Assembly: GCF_002838835.1 (NCBI RefSeq)
Contig: NZ_NHPP01000008.1
Coordinates: 62,001 to 126,000, forward strand
Direction of reading: 5' to 3'
DNA length: 64,000 nucleotides
Source: Siphonobacter sp. SORGH_AS_0500
GTDB lineage: Bacteria > Bacteroidota > Bacteroidia > Cytophagales > Spirosomataceae
Shown: one piece after another, positions 17,980-27,905 of the stretch
How the letters are laid out: every line of letters begins with the position of its first letter
How positions within the stretch are numbered: the stretch's first letter is position 1
The notes under the pieces: model-generated
Databases searched by the model: none
Told to the model about the DNA's origin: nothing
Seen by the model: the letters and a program-made list of their open reading frames with translations, nothing else
Program-made: the position numbers and the translations under genes

Positions 17980-18001
17980 TTTGATTACCAGTTTGATAAC
18001 A

Positions 18002-18009
18002 CAAAACTA
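18002..18009 (-). promoter_or_regulatory. putative -7 box for the small membrane protein
   Basis: TAGTTTTG on the minus strand, an exact TAnnTTTG match, 23 bases before the ATG at 17979. A TTTG is present upstream (18039-18036) but at 26 bases, longer than the usual spacing. Confidence 0.4.
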
Positions 18010-18096
18010 CAGTAGCTCCATGAGCTTACTAATGACAAAAGTCAGTTCCAGAAATGAGATTAATAAGTCTGGAATTATGCCTTTTTTCTAAACTAA

Positions 18097-18135
18097 AAAA
18101 GCCAGTTGTAGAGCGTAACTCCATAACTGGCTTTT
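18097..18135 (-). terminator. terminator-like hairpin downstream of uvrC
   Basis: AAAAGCCAGTT (18097-18107) pairs with AACTGGCTTTT (18125-18135). On the minus strand it is followed by six T in total, so it can end the glxK-uvrC transcript some 330 bases after the uvrC stop. Confidence 0.7.
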
Positions 18136-18269
18136 CTGGGGCTCTCTAAGATTTATAAGTCGAACGCTAATGTCAACTCTGGTTCGCTCTTAGGGTGTAA
18201 ACGTACTTCTCCTTCCGTCATTTCGAACAAAGAAAGAGGCCTTCTGTGGCATGATACGGCTTTTAGGTT

Positions 18270-18370
18270 GCCTCTGTATTACTCCCTACGCTGTGGTTGG
18301 TGTCTCACCAACCACGGTTTGTGTACAAATGACTGGTGAGACACCAGCCATGGCGGGGAAAGCCAGAGGC
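18270..18370. repeat. nested palindromic REP/BIME-like element
   Basis: Two palindromic units in opposite orientation. Unit 1: GTGGTTGGTG (18293-18302), loop TCT, CACCAACCAC (18306-18315). Unit 2: CTGGTG, loop AGA, CACCAG (18333-18347). GGTGTCTCACCA (18299-18310) is an exact reverse complement of TGGTGAGACACC (18334-18345), so the units can also pair with each other. A further outer pair, GCCTCTG (18270-18276) and CAGAGGC (18364-18370), encloses both. It lies in the 3' region of uvrC, with no gene inside. The layout resembles a paired REP or miniature inverted-repeat element; no transposase is nearby. Confidence 0.6.
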
Positions 18371-18462
18371 GATGAAGTCTTTCAAAACCAAATTTCGGGC
18401 TAAACCGCGTTTACTAACTCTCTACTTTATCGTTAGGCGACATCTTAAGTTTAGTCAAAAAA

Positions 18463-20268
18463 TCAGGCTTTCATCGTGTCGAAATGATGTTTGATTTTTT
18501 GGGCTTTATCCTTACCCATTACTTTCTCAATATCTTCAAACGAAGCCTCTTTTAAAGCCTTGATGGTTTTGAAGTGTTTAAGCAGCTTGGTAGCCGTGAT
18601 TTTTCCAATACCTTCAATATCTTCCAGCTCGCTTACCAGGAAAGTTTTGCTGCGACGGTCGCGGTGGTGCGTAATACCAAAACGGTGAGCTTCATCTCGC
18701 AGTCGCTGAATTAGCTTCAGACTTTCGGAGCGTTTGTCGATGTATAAAGGAATAGAGTCTTCCGGGAAATAAATTTCTTCCAGCCGTTTAGCGATGCCCA
18801 CAATAGGAACTTTACCATATAGTTTCAACTCCTTTAACGCTTCACAGGCCGCCGAAAGCTGTCCTTTGCCTCCATCGACAATAATTAGATCGGGGAGTGG
18901 GGCTTCTTCTTCCAGCAAACGATGGTAACGCCGTCCTACTACTTCCTTCATCGTGGCAAAGTCGTTCGGGCCCTCAACGGTTTTGGGAATAAAATGTCGG
19001 TAATCTTTCTTGGAAGGCATGCCATCCATAAAACAAACCATTGCCGAAACGGGGTTTGTGCCTTGAATGTTCGAGTTATCGAAACACTCGATGTGGCGGG
19101 GAATTGTCTTGAGCTGAAGATCATTTTTCAGCGTCATCAATACCCGCATTTTGGGGTTACCCGCCGTGTCTTCGGCTACCTTACGATCATTCTTTTCTTT
19201 TCGGAAGAATAATACATTTTTCAGCGAAACATCCAGTAACTTCCGCTTATCGCCGATTTGGGGGACGGTATTGGTAATACCTTTCAGCTCAATCGTAAGT
19301 GGTAAGTTGGAAATAATCTCTTTCGATTCGGATTGATACTGCGTGCGTAACTCCCAGGCCCACATGGTAAGAATATCAGCGTCGGTTTCGTCGAGTTTTT
19401 TCTTAACTTCAACCGTTTGGGTCAGGGTAATAAAACCATTGGTTACCCGCATGAAGTTAAGAAAAGCCGTCGTTTCATCCGATACAATCGTACAGACATC
19501 GACATTCCCGATGTTTGGATTAACAACCGTACTACGGCTCTGGAAACTCTCAATTCGATCCAGCTTTTCTTTCCACTCCTGAGCTTCCTCAAAATCAAGC
19601 CGACCGGCAGCAGAAGCCATCTGTTCCTGAAAAAATTGCTTGGGAATCTGAAGGTTGCCTTTCAGGATATGTTTAATTTGCTCAATGTTGCGGTTGTAAT
19701 TTTCCTCCGTTTCCAGTCCTTCACAAGGGCCTTTGCAACGCCCGATATGGTATTCCAGACAAACCTTAAATTTTCGGTTTTCGATATTACTGGGCGTTAA
19801 GGCATAACTACAGGTACGAATGGTGTAGAGTTGTCCAAACATATCCAGCAGACTGTGCATGGCCTTCACGTTAGCGTAAGGGCCGAAAAACGTACCTAAT
19901 TTTCGATCAACCCGGCGAAGGGTAATGATGCGGGGAAAACGTTCATTGGTGATGCAAATGAACGGATACATTTTATCATCCCGCAGAAGAATATTAAAGC
20001 GGGGCTGATATTGCTTAATTAGTGAGTTTTCAAGTAATAAAGCATCAAATTCCGTAGGAACAATCGTGAATTCGATCTTACGGATGTACGAAACCAGCCG
20101 TTTGGTTTTACGGTCATGATCGCGGGAATTCTGGAAGTAACTACTCACCCGATTTCTCAGATCTTTTGCTTTACCGACATAAATGACGGTTCCTTCCTCA
20201 TCAAAGTACCGATACACGCCCGGTTGATGAGGAATCTTGGTGAGTTCGGTTTTATAATCAAATGCCAT
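18463..20268 (-). CDS. uvrC: excinuclease ABC subunit C
   Basis: Makes the dual incisions in UvrABC nucleotide excision repair; cytoplasmic. The 601 residues contain the GIY-YIG nuclease domain at the N-terminus (PGVYRYFDEEGTVIYVGKAK, about 16-35), a UvrB-binding UVR region around 205-240, the UvrC RNase-H-like endonuclease core (IECFDNSNIQGTNPV and DLIIVDGGKGQLSAA), and C-terminal helix-hairpin-helix motifs (LEDIEGIGKITATKLLKHF). All are present and in order. It starts 6 bases after the end of glxK and is probably co-transcribed with it. Confidence 0.97.
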   Translation of the reverse strand: MAFDYKTELTKIPHQPGVYRYFDEEGTVIYVGKAKDLRNRVSSYFQNSRDHDRKTKRLVSYIRKIEFTIVPTEFDALLLENSLIKQYQPRFNILLRDDKMYPFICITNERFPRIITLRRVDRKLGTFFGPYANVKAMHSLLDMFGQLYTIRTCSYALTPSNIENRKFKVCLEYHIGRCKGPCEGLETEENYNRNIEQIKHILKGNLQIPKQFFQEQMASAAGRLDFEEAQEWKEKLDRIESFQSRSTVVNPNIGNVDVCTIVSDETTAFLNFMRVTNGFITLTQTVEVKKKLDETDADILTMWAWELRTQYQSESKEIISNLPLTIELKGITNTVPQIGDKRKLLDVSLKNVLFFRKEKNDRKVAEDTAGNPKMRVLMTLKNDLQLKTIPRHIECFDNSNIQGTNPVSAMVCFMDGMPSKKDYRHFIPKTVEGPNDFATMKEVVGRRYHRLLEEEAPLPDLIIVDGGKGQLSAACEALKELKLYGKVPIVGIAKRLEEIYFPEDSIPLYIDKRSESLKLIQRLRDEAHRFGITHHRDRRSKTFLVSELEDIEGIGKITATKLLKHFKTIKALKEASFEDIEKVMGKDKAQKIKHHFDTMKA

Positions 20269-20274
20269 GAATGA

Positions 20275-21414
20275 TCAAATCAATTTTTTTCCAACACAAT
20301 ACAAATGAACGGCCCAGAAGCTGGCTTCCCGGAGTCGCTCGGCGGCGGTTTGCAAAGCTTCCTCCAAAGGCACGGGTGAACGGAGGATAGAGGCCGCATA
20401 ACTTAGCCCCAGGGCTTTTAGTTGTGAAGGCTGGGCTGCTAGCGTTCCGCACAGAGCCAGTACAGGAATATTCCGTTGCTGGGCTGTTTCACAAATTCGT
20501 CCAATCAGCTTGCCCTGTAAACTTTGCTCGTCGAGTTTACCTTCCCCGGTTAGAATCAGGTCAGCATCAGATAACACTTCCTGAAAGCCGGTAAGTTCCA
20601 TCACTAACGCTGCTCCGGGACGAATCTTTGCTCCGGCAAAAGCCATTAATCCAAAGCCTAAACCACCGGCAGCTCCCGCTCCCGGAACCTCTGCTAAAGA
20701 ACTTATGCCAAGTCCTTTTTCAGCTACTTTTTGGGCCAGATTCTGCAATCCTTTGTCGAGTAATGCGACTTCTTCGGGTGAAGCTCCTTTCTGCGGACCG
20801 TACACCTGAGCTGCTCCGGTTGCCCCGAACAGCGGAGCCGTAACGTCCGAGGCAATGAGTAACTCCACTTCCGGAAGAAAGGAAGGGGGTTCGATGCGAT
20901 GGATCAGGATTAATGAAGCTCCCGTAGGTTCAAGTAACTGATCTTTTTCGTTAAAAAACTGCCAGCCTAAGGCCTGAGCCATACCCATACCGCCATCGGT
21001 CGTGGCCGAGCCCCCAATGCCTAAGATTACTTTGCTGACTCCGGCCTGGATAGCTGCTTTCAGGAGTTCCCCCGTTCCGTAGGTACTGGTTTGAGTGGCC
21101 TGGTATTCGTTCGAGTTCAGTAAAGCCAGGCCCGAAACCGTAGCCATTTCAATAAAGGCGGTTTGCCTATCGCCTGAAATACCGTAAGAGGCAGATAGAT
21201 TTCGCATCAGGGGGTCATGTGCCTGAACATCGTGAAAAGTACCTTGCGTAGCCTGAACAAGCGTTTCCAGAAAGCCTTCACCACCGTCTGATAAAGGAAG
21301 GGATTGAATGATCGCCTCGGGGCATGCTTCCCGAACCCCAGCGGCCATCGCCTCGCAAGCTTGTGAAGCCGTCAGCGAACCACGAAATTTATCAGGAGCC
21401 AAAATAATCTTCAT
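20275..21414 (-). CDS. glycerate 2-kinase (GlxK/GarK type)
   Basis: Phosphorylates D-glycerate, linking glyoxylate and glycerate breakdown to glycolysis. The 379 residues match the family length. Motifs visible are MKIILAPDKFRGSLTASQAC at the N-terminus, SLPLSDGGEGFLETLV, KVILGIGGSATTDGGMGMAQ and DLILTGEGKLDEQSLQGKL. It is first gene of a two-gene minus-strand unit with uvrC, an unlikely functional pair, so the link is probably only transcriptional. A weak -7-like box (TACCTTCG, 21484-21477) lies upstream among short direct repeats. Confidence 0.9.
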   Translation of the reverse strand: MKIILAPDKFRGSLTASQACEAMAAGVREACPEAIIQSLPLSDGGEGFLETLVQATQGTFHDVQAHDPLMRNLSASYGISGDRQTAFIEMATVSGLALLNSNEYQATQTSTYGTGELLKAAIQAGVSKVILGIGGSATTDGGMGMAQALGWQFFNEKDQLLEPTGASLILIHRIEPPSFLPEVELLIASDVTAPLFGATGAAQVYGPQKGASPEEVALLDKGLQNLAQKVAEKGLGISSLAEVPGAGAAGGLGFGLMAFAGAKIRPGAALVMELTGFQEVLSDADLILTGEGKLDEQSLQGKLIGRICETAQQRNIPVLALCGTLAAQPSQLKALGLSYAASILRSPVPLEEALQTAAERLREASFWAVHLYCVGKKLI

Positions 21415-21440
21415 GCATTAATGGATTTAGAGGAATTTGC

Positions 21441-21468
21441 TCGGAACGCGGAGTTCGGAACGCGGAGT
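21441..21468. repeat. tandem 14-bp direct repeat
   Basis: TCGGAACGCGGAGT occurs twice head to tail (21441-21454 and 21455-21468), followed by a degenerate third partial copy, TCGAAATGCG. It sits in the divergent promoter region between glxK and the VCBS gene. Confidence 0.8.
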
Positions 21469-21671
21469 TCGAAATGCGAAGGTACAGCAGATAAGCGATT
21501 CATAGCGTCTCACACCTTGTGTATACAGGTTAAGACCCAACAAAGCCCCCAGAACGGATGCAAAGGCTTATTCATTGTTTATCTGGCTTTTTAGGCGGGG
21601 AAAGCAGCCCTTTAATTACGTTTTTTAAGCCCGGAGTGGTAAATTGCGAAAGTAACATTTTCCCCTCCCGC

Positions 21672-24600
21672 ATGAAATATTGGATTTTCGGTATGCTAAT
21701 GCTGTTCGTCGTTGCCTGTCAGCGTTCGGAACGCAAGCGGCCTTACGAGGCTCCCGACGATCCCCTCTTCGTGGGTGTTTCCGTGAACAAAACGGGCCTT
21801 GATTTTCAAAACCAGCTTCCCAATCTGGACAGCCTATATCTGGACTTTCCCACCGATTCTGTTCAACGAGAAAATTTTCTGAGATTAGCCGAACGCCTTC
21901 TGGGAGCCGGTGGCGTTGCGGCTGGTGATTTGAATAATGACGGCTTACCCGATCTTTTCTTTACGGCTTCTTCAGGTAAAAACAAGTTATACCTCAACCG
22001 GGGGGGCTGGCGTTTCGAGAATGTTACTGAAGCGGCAGGCCTGTTAGGTAATAAACAGTGGTCTGCTGGAGTGTCTATGGCCGATGTGAATGGGGACGGC
22101 TGGCTGGATTTATACGTCTGTCACTTCGGACCAAAAGCTGAGAATGAGTTATTCATTCATTCCGGGAAGTTGACCGAAAATGGAATTCCTCAATTTACGC
22201 AACAAGCTCAGGCCCTGGGCTTAACTAATAATCGTCAGGCTGTTCAGTCCGTTTTCTTCGATTATGATCTGGATGGCGATCTGGATTGTTTCGTAGTGAA
22301 TAACCAAATCAAAGCTCTTCAGCCCGACTCGCTGCAAAGTTGGCCAAACGGCTCCAATCGCCTGTATCGAAACGATAAAGGGCTTTTCATAGACGTATCC
22401 CTGAAAGCAGGATTAGCCGAAAGCCTGACCACAACGGGCGTAGCCATTGCCGATTTTAATGGTGACCAATGGCCAGATATTGCCCTTTCTCGGGATTTCC
22501 CGGAAACAGATGTGATTTACCTGAATCAACAAAAAGGACTTTTTCAGGAAACCCGGCCTTTTCTGCACACGCCCCAACGAAGTTTGAGTATTGTTGCGGG
22601 TGATTTGGATAATGACGCTCAAACCGATGTACTGGCTACTTCTGCTTTATCGGATGACGCTATTCGGAGCCGGACGCAGGTCAAGTTTGGCGATAATCGA
22701 AGCCTTTTCCCAACGGTTCCGCATAATACACTTCAGCAAAATCGGGGTGATGGGAATTATTCAGATCGGGCCTGGATGGCGGGTGTCGCCGCAACGGATA
22801 TTAGTCATGGGGCTTTAGTGTTTGATATGGATGCTGACGGCTGGAAGGATATATTTATTCCGAATGGGAACAACCGGGACGTTCGGGATTTGGATTTTCT
22901 GGAAAAACTAATAACCGACAAATCCACCTCACGACTGACTATGCGGCAGTTACTGGATGCCATGCCGACGACGCCTCAGTCGAATTTTGCCTTCTTAAAC
23001 CAGAAAGCGTTCACGTTCGACAATCAGGCCTTACGGCTGGGCTTAGCCGAACCAGGTTATTCCAACGGAGCCGCCTACGCTGATCTGGATAATGATGGCG
23101 ACTGGGATCTGATCGTGAATCAGATGGGAAAGCCGGCCCGTATGTTCCGCAATGAATATGAACAGGAGAAAGAAATTCAATCCCTGAAAATCAAATTCAA
23201 GGGTCCGGCAGGTAACCCCTTTGGTTACGGCACAGAAGTTCGGATTTATGCGGGTAATACTCAGCAGAAAATGGTAATGCAACCTAATCAGGGGTATCAA
23301 TCCAGTCAGGAACCCGTGTTACTGGTGGGTTTGGAGAAAGAAACCCAGGCTGATTCCATCGTAATTAACTGGCCAGGATTTACCACGCAAACTTTACGGA
23401 ATGTTCCGCCAAACAAACGCTGGAGGTAATAGCCGCTCAGGCCGTTCCGAAGAAAACCGTGGTTTCGAATCCTCAGATAGTGAAGCTATTCAGCGATGTT
23501 TCGGCGGAGTTACTGAAGCAGGAAGTGAGGCATGAGGAAGATACCTTCAACGACTTAGCTCTGCAACCGTATTTACCCCGAACGTTGTCAAAAGAAGGAC
23601 CTAAGATGGCTGTTGGCGACGTGAACGGCGACGGGCTGGAGGATCTTTTCATTACCGGAGTGAAGAATCAGGCGGGGCAGTTATTACTGCAAACGAAAAC
23701 CGGGAAATGGATTCCCAGCACGCAGAAGGCTTTTCTGGAGAATAAGTATTCGGAAGAAGTAGCTGCCGTTTTCGTGGACGTAGATCAGGATCATGATTTG
23801 GATTTAATCGTGGCGTCGGGAGGGAATCAGTCGGCGGATAGCTCTTTTGTTCGGCTGTACCTGAATGATGGAAAGGGGACGTTTACGTTTGAAAAAGAAC
23901 GAATGCCGGATATTTCCCTAAATGCTTCCTGTCTGGCAGTGGCGGATGTGGATAAAGATGGCGATATGGATGTCTTCGTAGGGGCCAGAAGCGTACCCGG
24001 TACGTATGGAGTTACCCCCAAAAGTTATCTGCTGAAAAATGAGAAAGGCTTTTTCAAAGCAGCAACGCCCGAAGTTTTAAGCAAAATTGGTTTGATTACA
24101 GATGCCATTTGGCAGGATTTGGATGGAAATGGATACCCCGATTTAGTAGTGGTGGGGGAATGGATGCCGATTTCTATTTTCTATAACCGAGGTGGAAAAT
24201 TTACGTATTCAGATAACCAGACCATCCCTAATTCAGAAGGCTGGTGGACGGCTCTTAAAAAGGCCGACCTGGATGGGGATGGAGACATGGATTTTGTGGT
24301 GGGTAACTGGGGCCTGAATTCCGAATACAAAGCTTCTCTGGAGCAACCCATGTATCTGCAAGTCAACGATTTTGATCGAAATGGTAGTTTGGATGCCTTA
24401 TTAACCAGGGCCGATGCGGATGGAGAGCAATACCCGGTGGCGACGCGGCAGGAGTGGAAACAACAGTTACCCAACTGGAATACGCCTTTGTTGAGTAATA
24501 AAAAGTTCGCCGAGAAATCCTTTCATCAGCTGATTACGGCTTCACAACGCCGGGGAACCCTGGAAAAGAAAGCGGTTGAATTCAGAACGAGTTTACTGAT

Positions 24601-24940
24601 TAATGAAGGCAATGGGAATTTCCGGTTGCAGGCCCTGCCCGGTAACGCTCAGAACAGCCCGATTTTCGGTATTGCGATTCATGATTTTACGAAAGACGGA
24701 AAACCGGATATTTTATTAGGGGGGAACCTTTGGGGGATGCCCATAGATCGTGGGCGACTGGATGGAAACCGGGGGACACTGTTGATTAATGAATCAAGGT
24801 TGAAATTTAGTGAATATAAACCTTCGGGGGGCTTGCTGACGGGACAGATTCGGGATTTTGCTCTGGTACCTTACCTAAGCCAATATCTACTATTCGTGGG
24901 CCGAAATAATGGGAGGTTACTCATTTATGCTCTTGATTAG
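21672..24940 (+). pseudogene. VCBS/FG-GAP repeat lipoprotein with ASPIC/UnbV domain, frameshifted
   Basis: A large surface or secreted lipoprotein of the CRTAC1-like family, common in Bacteroidota. The lipoprotein signal MKYWIFGMLMLFVVACQRSE supports the ATG at 21672. Calcium-binding-like repeats recur throughout (AGDLNNDGLPDLFF, ADVNGDGWLDLYVC, FDYDLDGDLDCFVV). The ASPIC/UnbV domain (KFKGPAGNPFGYGTEVRIYA) is cut at 23429 by a TAA; the next frame continues TLEVIAAQAVPKKTVVSNPQ and further FG-GAP repeats to 24940. One extra A near 23415-23417 restores a single frame of 1089 residues. Either a sequencing error or a recent mutation. Confidence 0.85.
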
Positions 24941-25111
24941 CAACTCTAGCGAATAAGGGAGGTAAATCGCAAAATCTGAGGGCTTTATTGAAATAAGTAT
25001 ATAAAAAATTTAATATTATTTTGAAATGGTCGAGGGACTGGATAAAATTGTGTGATTTTTGAACAGAACCTGACAATAACTACCATTCGATGAACAGCAT
25101 TGAATAGTTAC

Positions 25112-25142
25112 AAAAAAAGGCAGCGAATAGCTGCCTTTTTTT
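25112..25142. terminator. bidirectional terminator between the VCBS gene and PBP1A
   Basis: GGCAGC (25119-25124) pairs with GCTGCC (25130-25135), loop GAATA, flanked by A7 and T7, giving a strong terminator on both strands for two convergent genes. Confidence 0.92.
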
Positions 25143-25148
25143 GATTAA

Positions 25149-27434
25149 TTAGAGTAATTCGCCGTCAGCGGGCCGCTTTTCGTTTGGAATTACGATGGTC
25201 GAATCTCCATAAGAGCGATCCCCAAAGGGATTGTCACAAATCTTATCGTTGGCGGGTTTTTTGAAAGGTATTTTCTTCAACCCAATGGACTGATCAGCAT
25301 AGACACGATTCATGTACTTTGCCCAGGCAGGCAAAGCCATACGTCCACCCTGACCTAGGGCACCCGTGCGGAAGTGAATGGAACGCTCGTCGCCACCTAC
25401 CCAAACACCCGTTACCAGTCCCTGCGTAACCCCCATGAACCAGCCATCTGAGTAATTAGAAGTAGTTCCGGTTTTGCCACCAATCTGGTTATTCTGTCCG
25501 CAAGGTTCGCGGTTCAGACGAACGGAAGTGCCGCCGGGTTCCTGCGTGGCTCCCTGTAACATATAAACCATCCGCCAGGCCGTTTCCGGACTTAAGGCAT
25601 CGTGCGTAGTAGTTTCAAACTTCCGTAAAACATTACCGTATCGATCTTCAATACTAACGAGCGTTTGAGGTTCATTCCAGGCCACGCCGCCGTTAACGAA
25701 CGTACAATACGAGTTTACCATTTCGAATAAATTCACGTCAGGCGTACCCAGACAGATGGTTACATCCTTCGGGATTTCGGATTGAACCCCCAACCGGTGA
25801 GCGTATTCGATGATAGTTTCCGGCCCGAATTTCTTCATTAACTGTACTGAAATCGTATTGACGGACTTTGCAATGGCCTGTCGCAACGTCATGCTATTCC
25901 CCGAAGCTCCCCCCTCGTAGTTATTGGGACACCAGTTCCCAATACAGGTTGGTTCGTCTCTCACTATATCGCAGGGAGTATAGCCTTTATCAATCGCCGT
26001 AGCATAGACGAAAGGCTTAAATGAAGAACCAGGTTGACGTCGGGCCTGACGTACGTGATCGTACTTGAAATACTTGAAGTTAATACCACCTACCCAGGCC
26101 TTTACCTGACCCGTATTAGGGTCTTCCGACATCATGGCAATGTGCAGGAAGCGTTTGTAATACCGAATGGAATCCATCGGGGTCATGGTGGTGTCACGCT
26201 CGCCCCGATACGTAAAGATTCGCATTTTAACGGGCGTGTTCATGCCCTTCATAATCTTCTCTTTGTCATCTCCGAAACTCTGTTTCAGCGTTCGGTACCG
26301 CTCGGTGCGGGGGGCAATCCGGTTTTCAATGAAGCCCCTTAACTCCCGACCATTTTCGTCAATCCAGGGATTACGACCCTTCCAGTGTGCATTGAAGAGG
26401 CGTTGCTGTTCTTTAATATGTTCCATGCAGGCCTCTTCGGCGTGGCGTTGCATCCGCGAGTCAATCGTTACGTGAATTTTCAGACCGCTGGTGTATAAAT
26501 CCAGAGGATCGTCGCTGGAACGCTGGCGGTTGAGCTCTTCAATTTCTTTCAACAGGCGATCCCGCATGACAGCCACAAAGTAAGGAGCCTGATTGCTATT
26601 ATGATTCAGGGACTTAAGCTTTAAGGCAATCGCATCATTTTGATAAGCTTCGAACTGGGAAGCACTCAAAAATCCGTAATGCACCATTTGCTGCATTACG
26701 ATATTCCGGCGGGTTTTGGAAGCTTCGGGGTGCATGCGAGGATTAAAACGATCCGGGTTCTGACACATCCCCACTAAAACTGCTGCTTCTTCAACCGAAA
26801 GTTGCGAGGGCTCTTTACTGAAATAATGCAGTGAAGCCGTTCGAATTCCATACGCATTATCACTGAATTCGACCGTGTTCAAGTACATCTGCATAATTTC
26901 CTGCTTCGTGTACCGGCGTTCCAGCCGAATAGCCGTAATCCATTCTTTAGTCTTGATGATGAGTAACTTAATCAGCGGAACATCACCTAGAAACCCTTTG
27001 TAACGTTCACTGCGGGCTTCAAAAAGGTTTTTTACTAACTGCTGTGTCAGCGTACTACCGCCCCCTGCTTTCCCCATCCCGGCTACGGAACGGCCAATGC
27101 TTCGGGGGTCAATACCTGAATGTTTGACAAAACGAACGTCTTCGGTAGCAATAAGGGCATTAATAACGTTGGGTGAAATATCCTGCAATTCAACCGGACT
27201 ACGGTTTTCCAGAAAGTAACTACCCAGAACTACCCCGTCGGAAGAGATAACCTCGGAAGCTAGTTCATTACGAGGGTTATCCAGCTGTTTAAGACTGGGC
27301 ATTCCTCCAAAGAGGTTGAACAGATTGAAATAAACAGCCAGAATATAAAGCAGAAAGGAACTTAAGCCAAACAAAGTAAACCGCCAGATCTGACGGATCA
27401 TTTGCTTGTAAGGACCCGGGAGAAATTGAAACAT
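25149..27434 (-). CDS. bifunctional penicillin-binding protein 1A (class A PBP)
   Basis: Inner-membrane enzyme that polymerises (transglycosylase) and crosslinks (transpeptidase) peptidoglycan. Counted from the chosen start: one membrane anchor at about 18-40, GT51 domain with catalytic Glu98 in ATEDVRFVKHSGID and GGGSTLTQQLVKNLF, then the transpeptidase with Ser470 (PGSSFKPFVY), SVN (524-526) and KTG (654-656, GGKTGTTSNYSDGWFMG). All catalytic motifs are intact. The frame extends to ATG 27470, but ATG 27434 avoids an odd hydrophobic leader and fits the promoter at 27460-27490. Confidence 0.95.
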   Translation of the reverse strand: MFQFLPGPYKQMIRQIWRFTLFGLSSFLLYILAVYFNLFNLFGGMPSLKQLDNPRNELASEVISSDGVVLGSYFLENRSPVELQDISPNVINALIATEDVRFVKHSGIDPRSIGRSVAGMGKAGGGSTLTQQLVKNLFEARSERYKGFLGDVPLIKLLIIKTKEWITAIRLERRYTKQEIMQMYLNTVEFSDNAYGIRTASLHYFSKEPSQLSVEEAAVLVGMCQNPDRFNPRMHPEASKTRRNIVMQQMVHYGFLSASQFEAYQNDAIALKLKSLNHNSNQAPYFVAVMRDRLLKEIEELNRQRSSDDPLDLYTSGLKIHVTIDSRMQRHAEEACMEHIKEQQRLFNAHWKGRNPWIDENGRELRGFIENRIAPRTERYRTLKQSFGDDKEKIMKGMNTPVKMRIFTYRGERDTTMTPMDSIRYYKRFLHIAMMSEDPNTGQVKAWVGGINFKYFKYDHVRQARRQPGSSFKPFVYATAIDKGYTPCDIVRDEPTCIGNWCPNNYEGGASGNSMTLRQAIAKSVNTISVQLMKKFGPETIIEYAHRLGVQSEIPKDVTICLGTPDVNLFEMVNSYCTFVNGGVAWNEPQTLVSIEDRYGNVLRKFETTTHDALSPETAWRMVYMLQGATQEPGGTSVRLNREPCGQNNQIGGKTGTTSNYSDGWFMGVTQGLVTGVWVGGDERSIHFRTGALGQGGRMALPAWAKYMNRVYADQSIGLKKIPFKKPANDKICDNPFGDRSYGDSTIVIPNEKRPADGELL

Positions 27435-27459
27435 AGCTACTAATAAAGGTGTATAAATG

Positions 27460-27490
27460 CAAAGGTGCAAAGGAACCAGCGGAAGACCAA
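27460..27490 (-). promoter_or_regulatory. putative PBP1A promoter
   Basis: On the minus strand TTG (27490-27488), a 20-base spacer, then CACCTTTG (27467-27460), one mismatch from TAnnTTTG. The predicted leader is about 20 bases to the ATG at 27434, and the box overlaps the longer ORF start, which argues against it. Confidence 0.45.
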
Positions 27491-27665
27491 AGCAGACCTT
27501 ATGGCTTCAACGATAGGGCTTACGTAAGATTGTATTCCAGAAAGAATATTAGCGAATAAGGCACTACTTCACTGGATTATTCCCAGTCCTAACGGCCATT
27601 GGCTTTTCTGGCTTCACAGTAGAAATTTAATAACGGCCCGAAATGTTTAGGTTGGGAAGAAAATA

Positions 27666-27698
27666 AAAAATCCCTTCTTCACAGAAAAAGGGATTTTT
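27666..27698 (-). terminator. orphan terminator-like hairpin
   Basis: AAAAATCCCTT (27666-27676) pairs with AAGGGATTTTT (27688-27698). Reading the minus strand, a longer T-run follows, so it points towards a minus-strand transcript. It lies between two divergent genes where no terminator is needed, 25 bases after the small frame at 27723-27848. Confidence 0.6.
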
Positions 27699-27722
27699 GA
27701 ACAAAACCTAATACAATTACTT

Positions 27723-27848
27723 CTATTTACAAGAGTGGAGTTTTTTGAATTTATACTCACTTACCTCAAAAAAAATGTCGAAAAAAGAGAAGTTTTTTTG
27801 AAAAATTTCATTTAATACTTGTTTCGTACAAGCCTTACTCTTTTCCAT
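27723..27848 (-). CDS. candidate small protein of 41 aa, unknown
   Basis: An ATG-to-TAG frame of 41 codons starting MEKSKACTKQVLNEIFQKNF and ending KFKKLHSCK. It is rich in Phe and Lys, as expected of AT-rich DNA, so it may be chance. What speaks for it is a terminator-like hairpin with a T-run just 25 bases after its stop on the same strand. No -7 box was seen upstream. Function unknown; weakly supported. Confidence 0.25.
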   Translation of the reverse strand: MEKSKACTKQVLNEIFQKNFSFFDIFFEVSEYKFKKLHSCK

Positions 27849-27905
27849 TACTAAAATTCAGCTCTTTTTAGTAATATCGCCTCAACCTAACCTTTGGTCT
27901 ACTTT

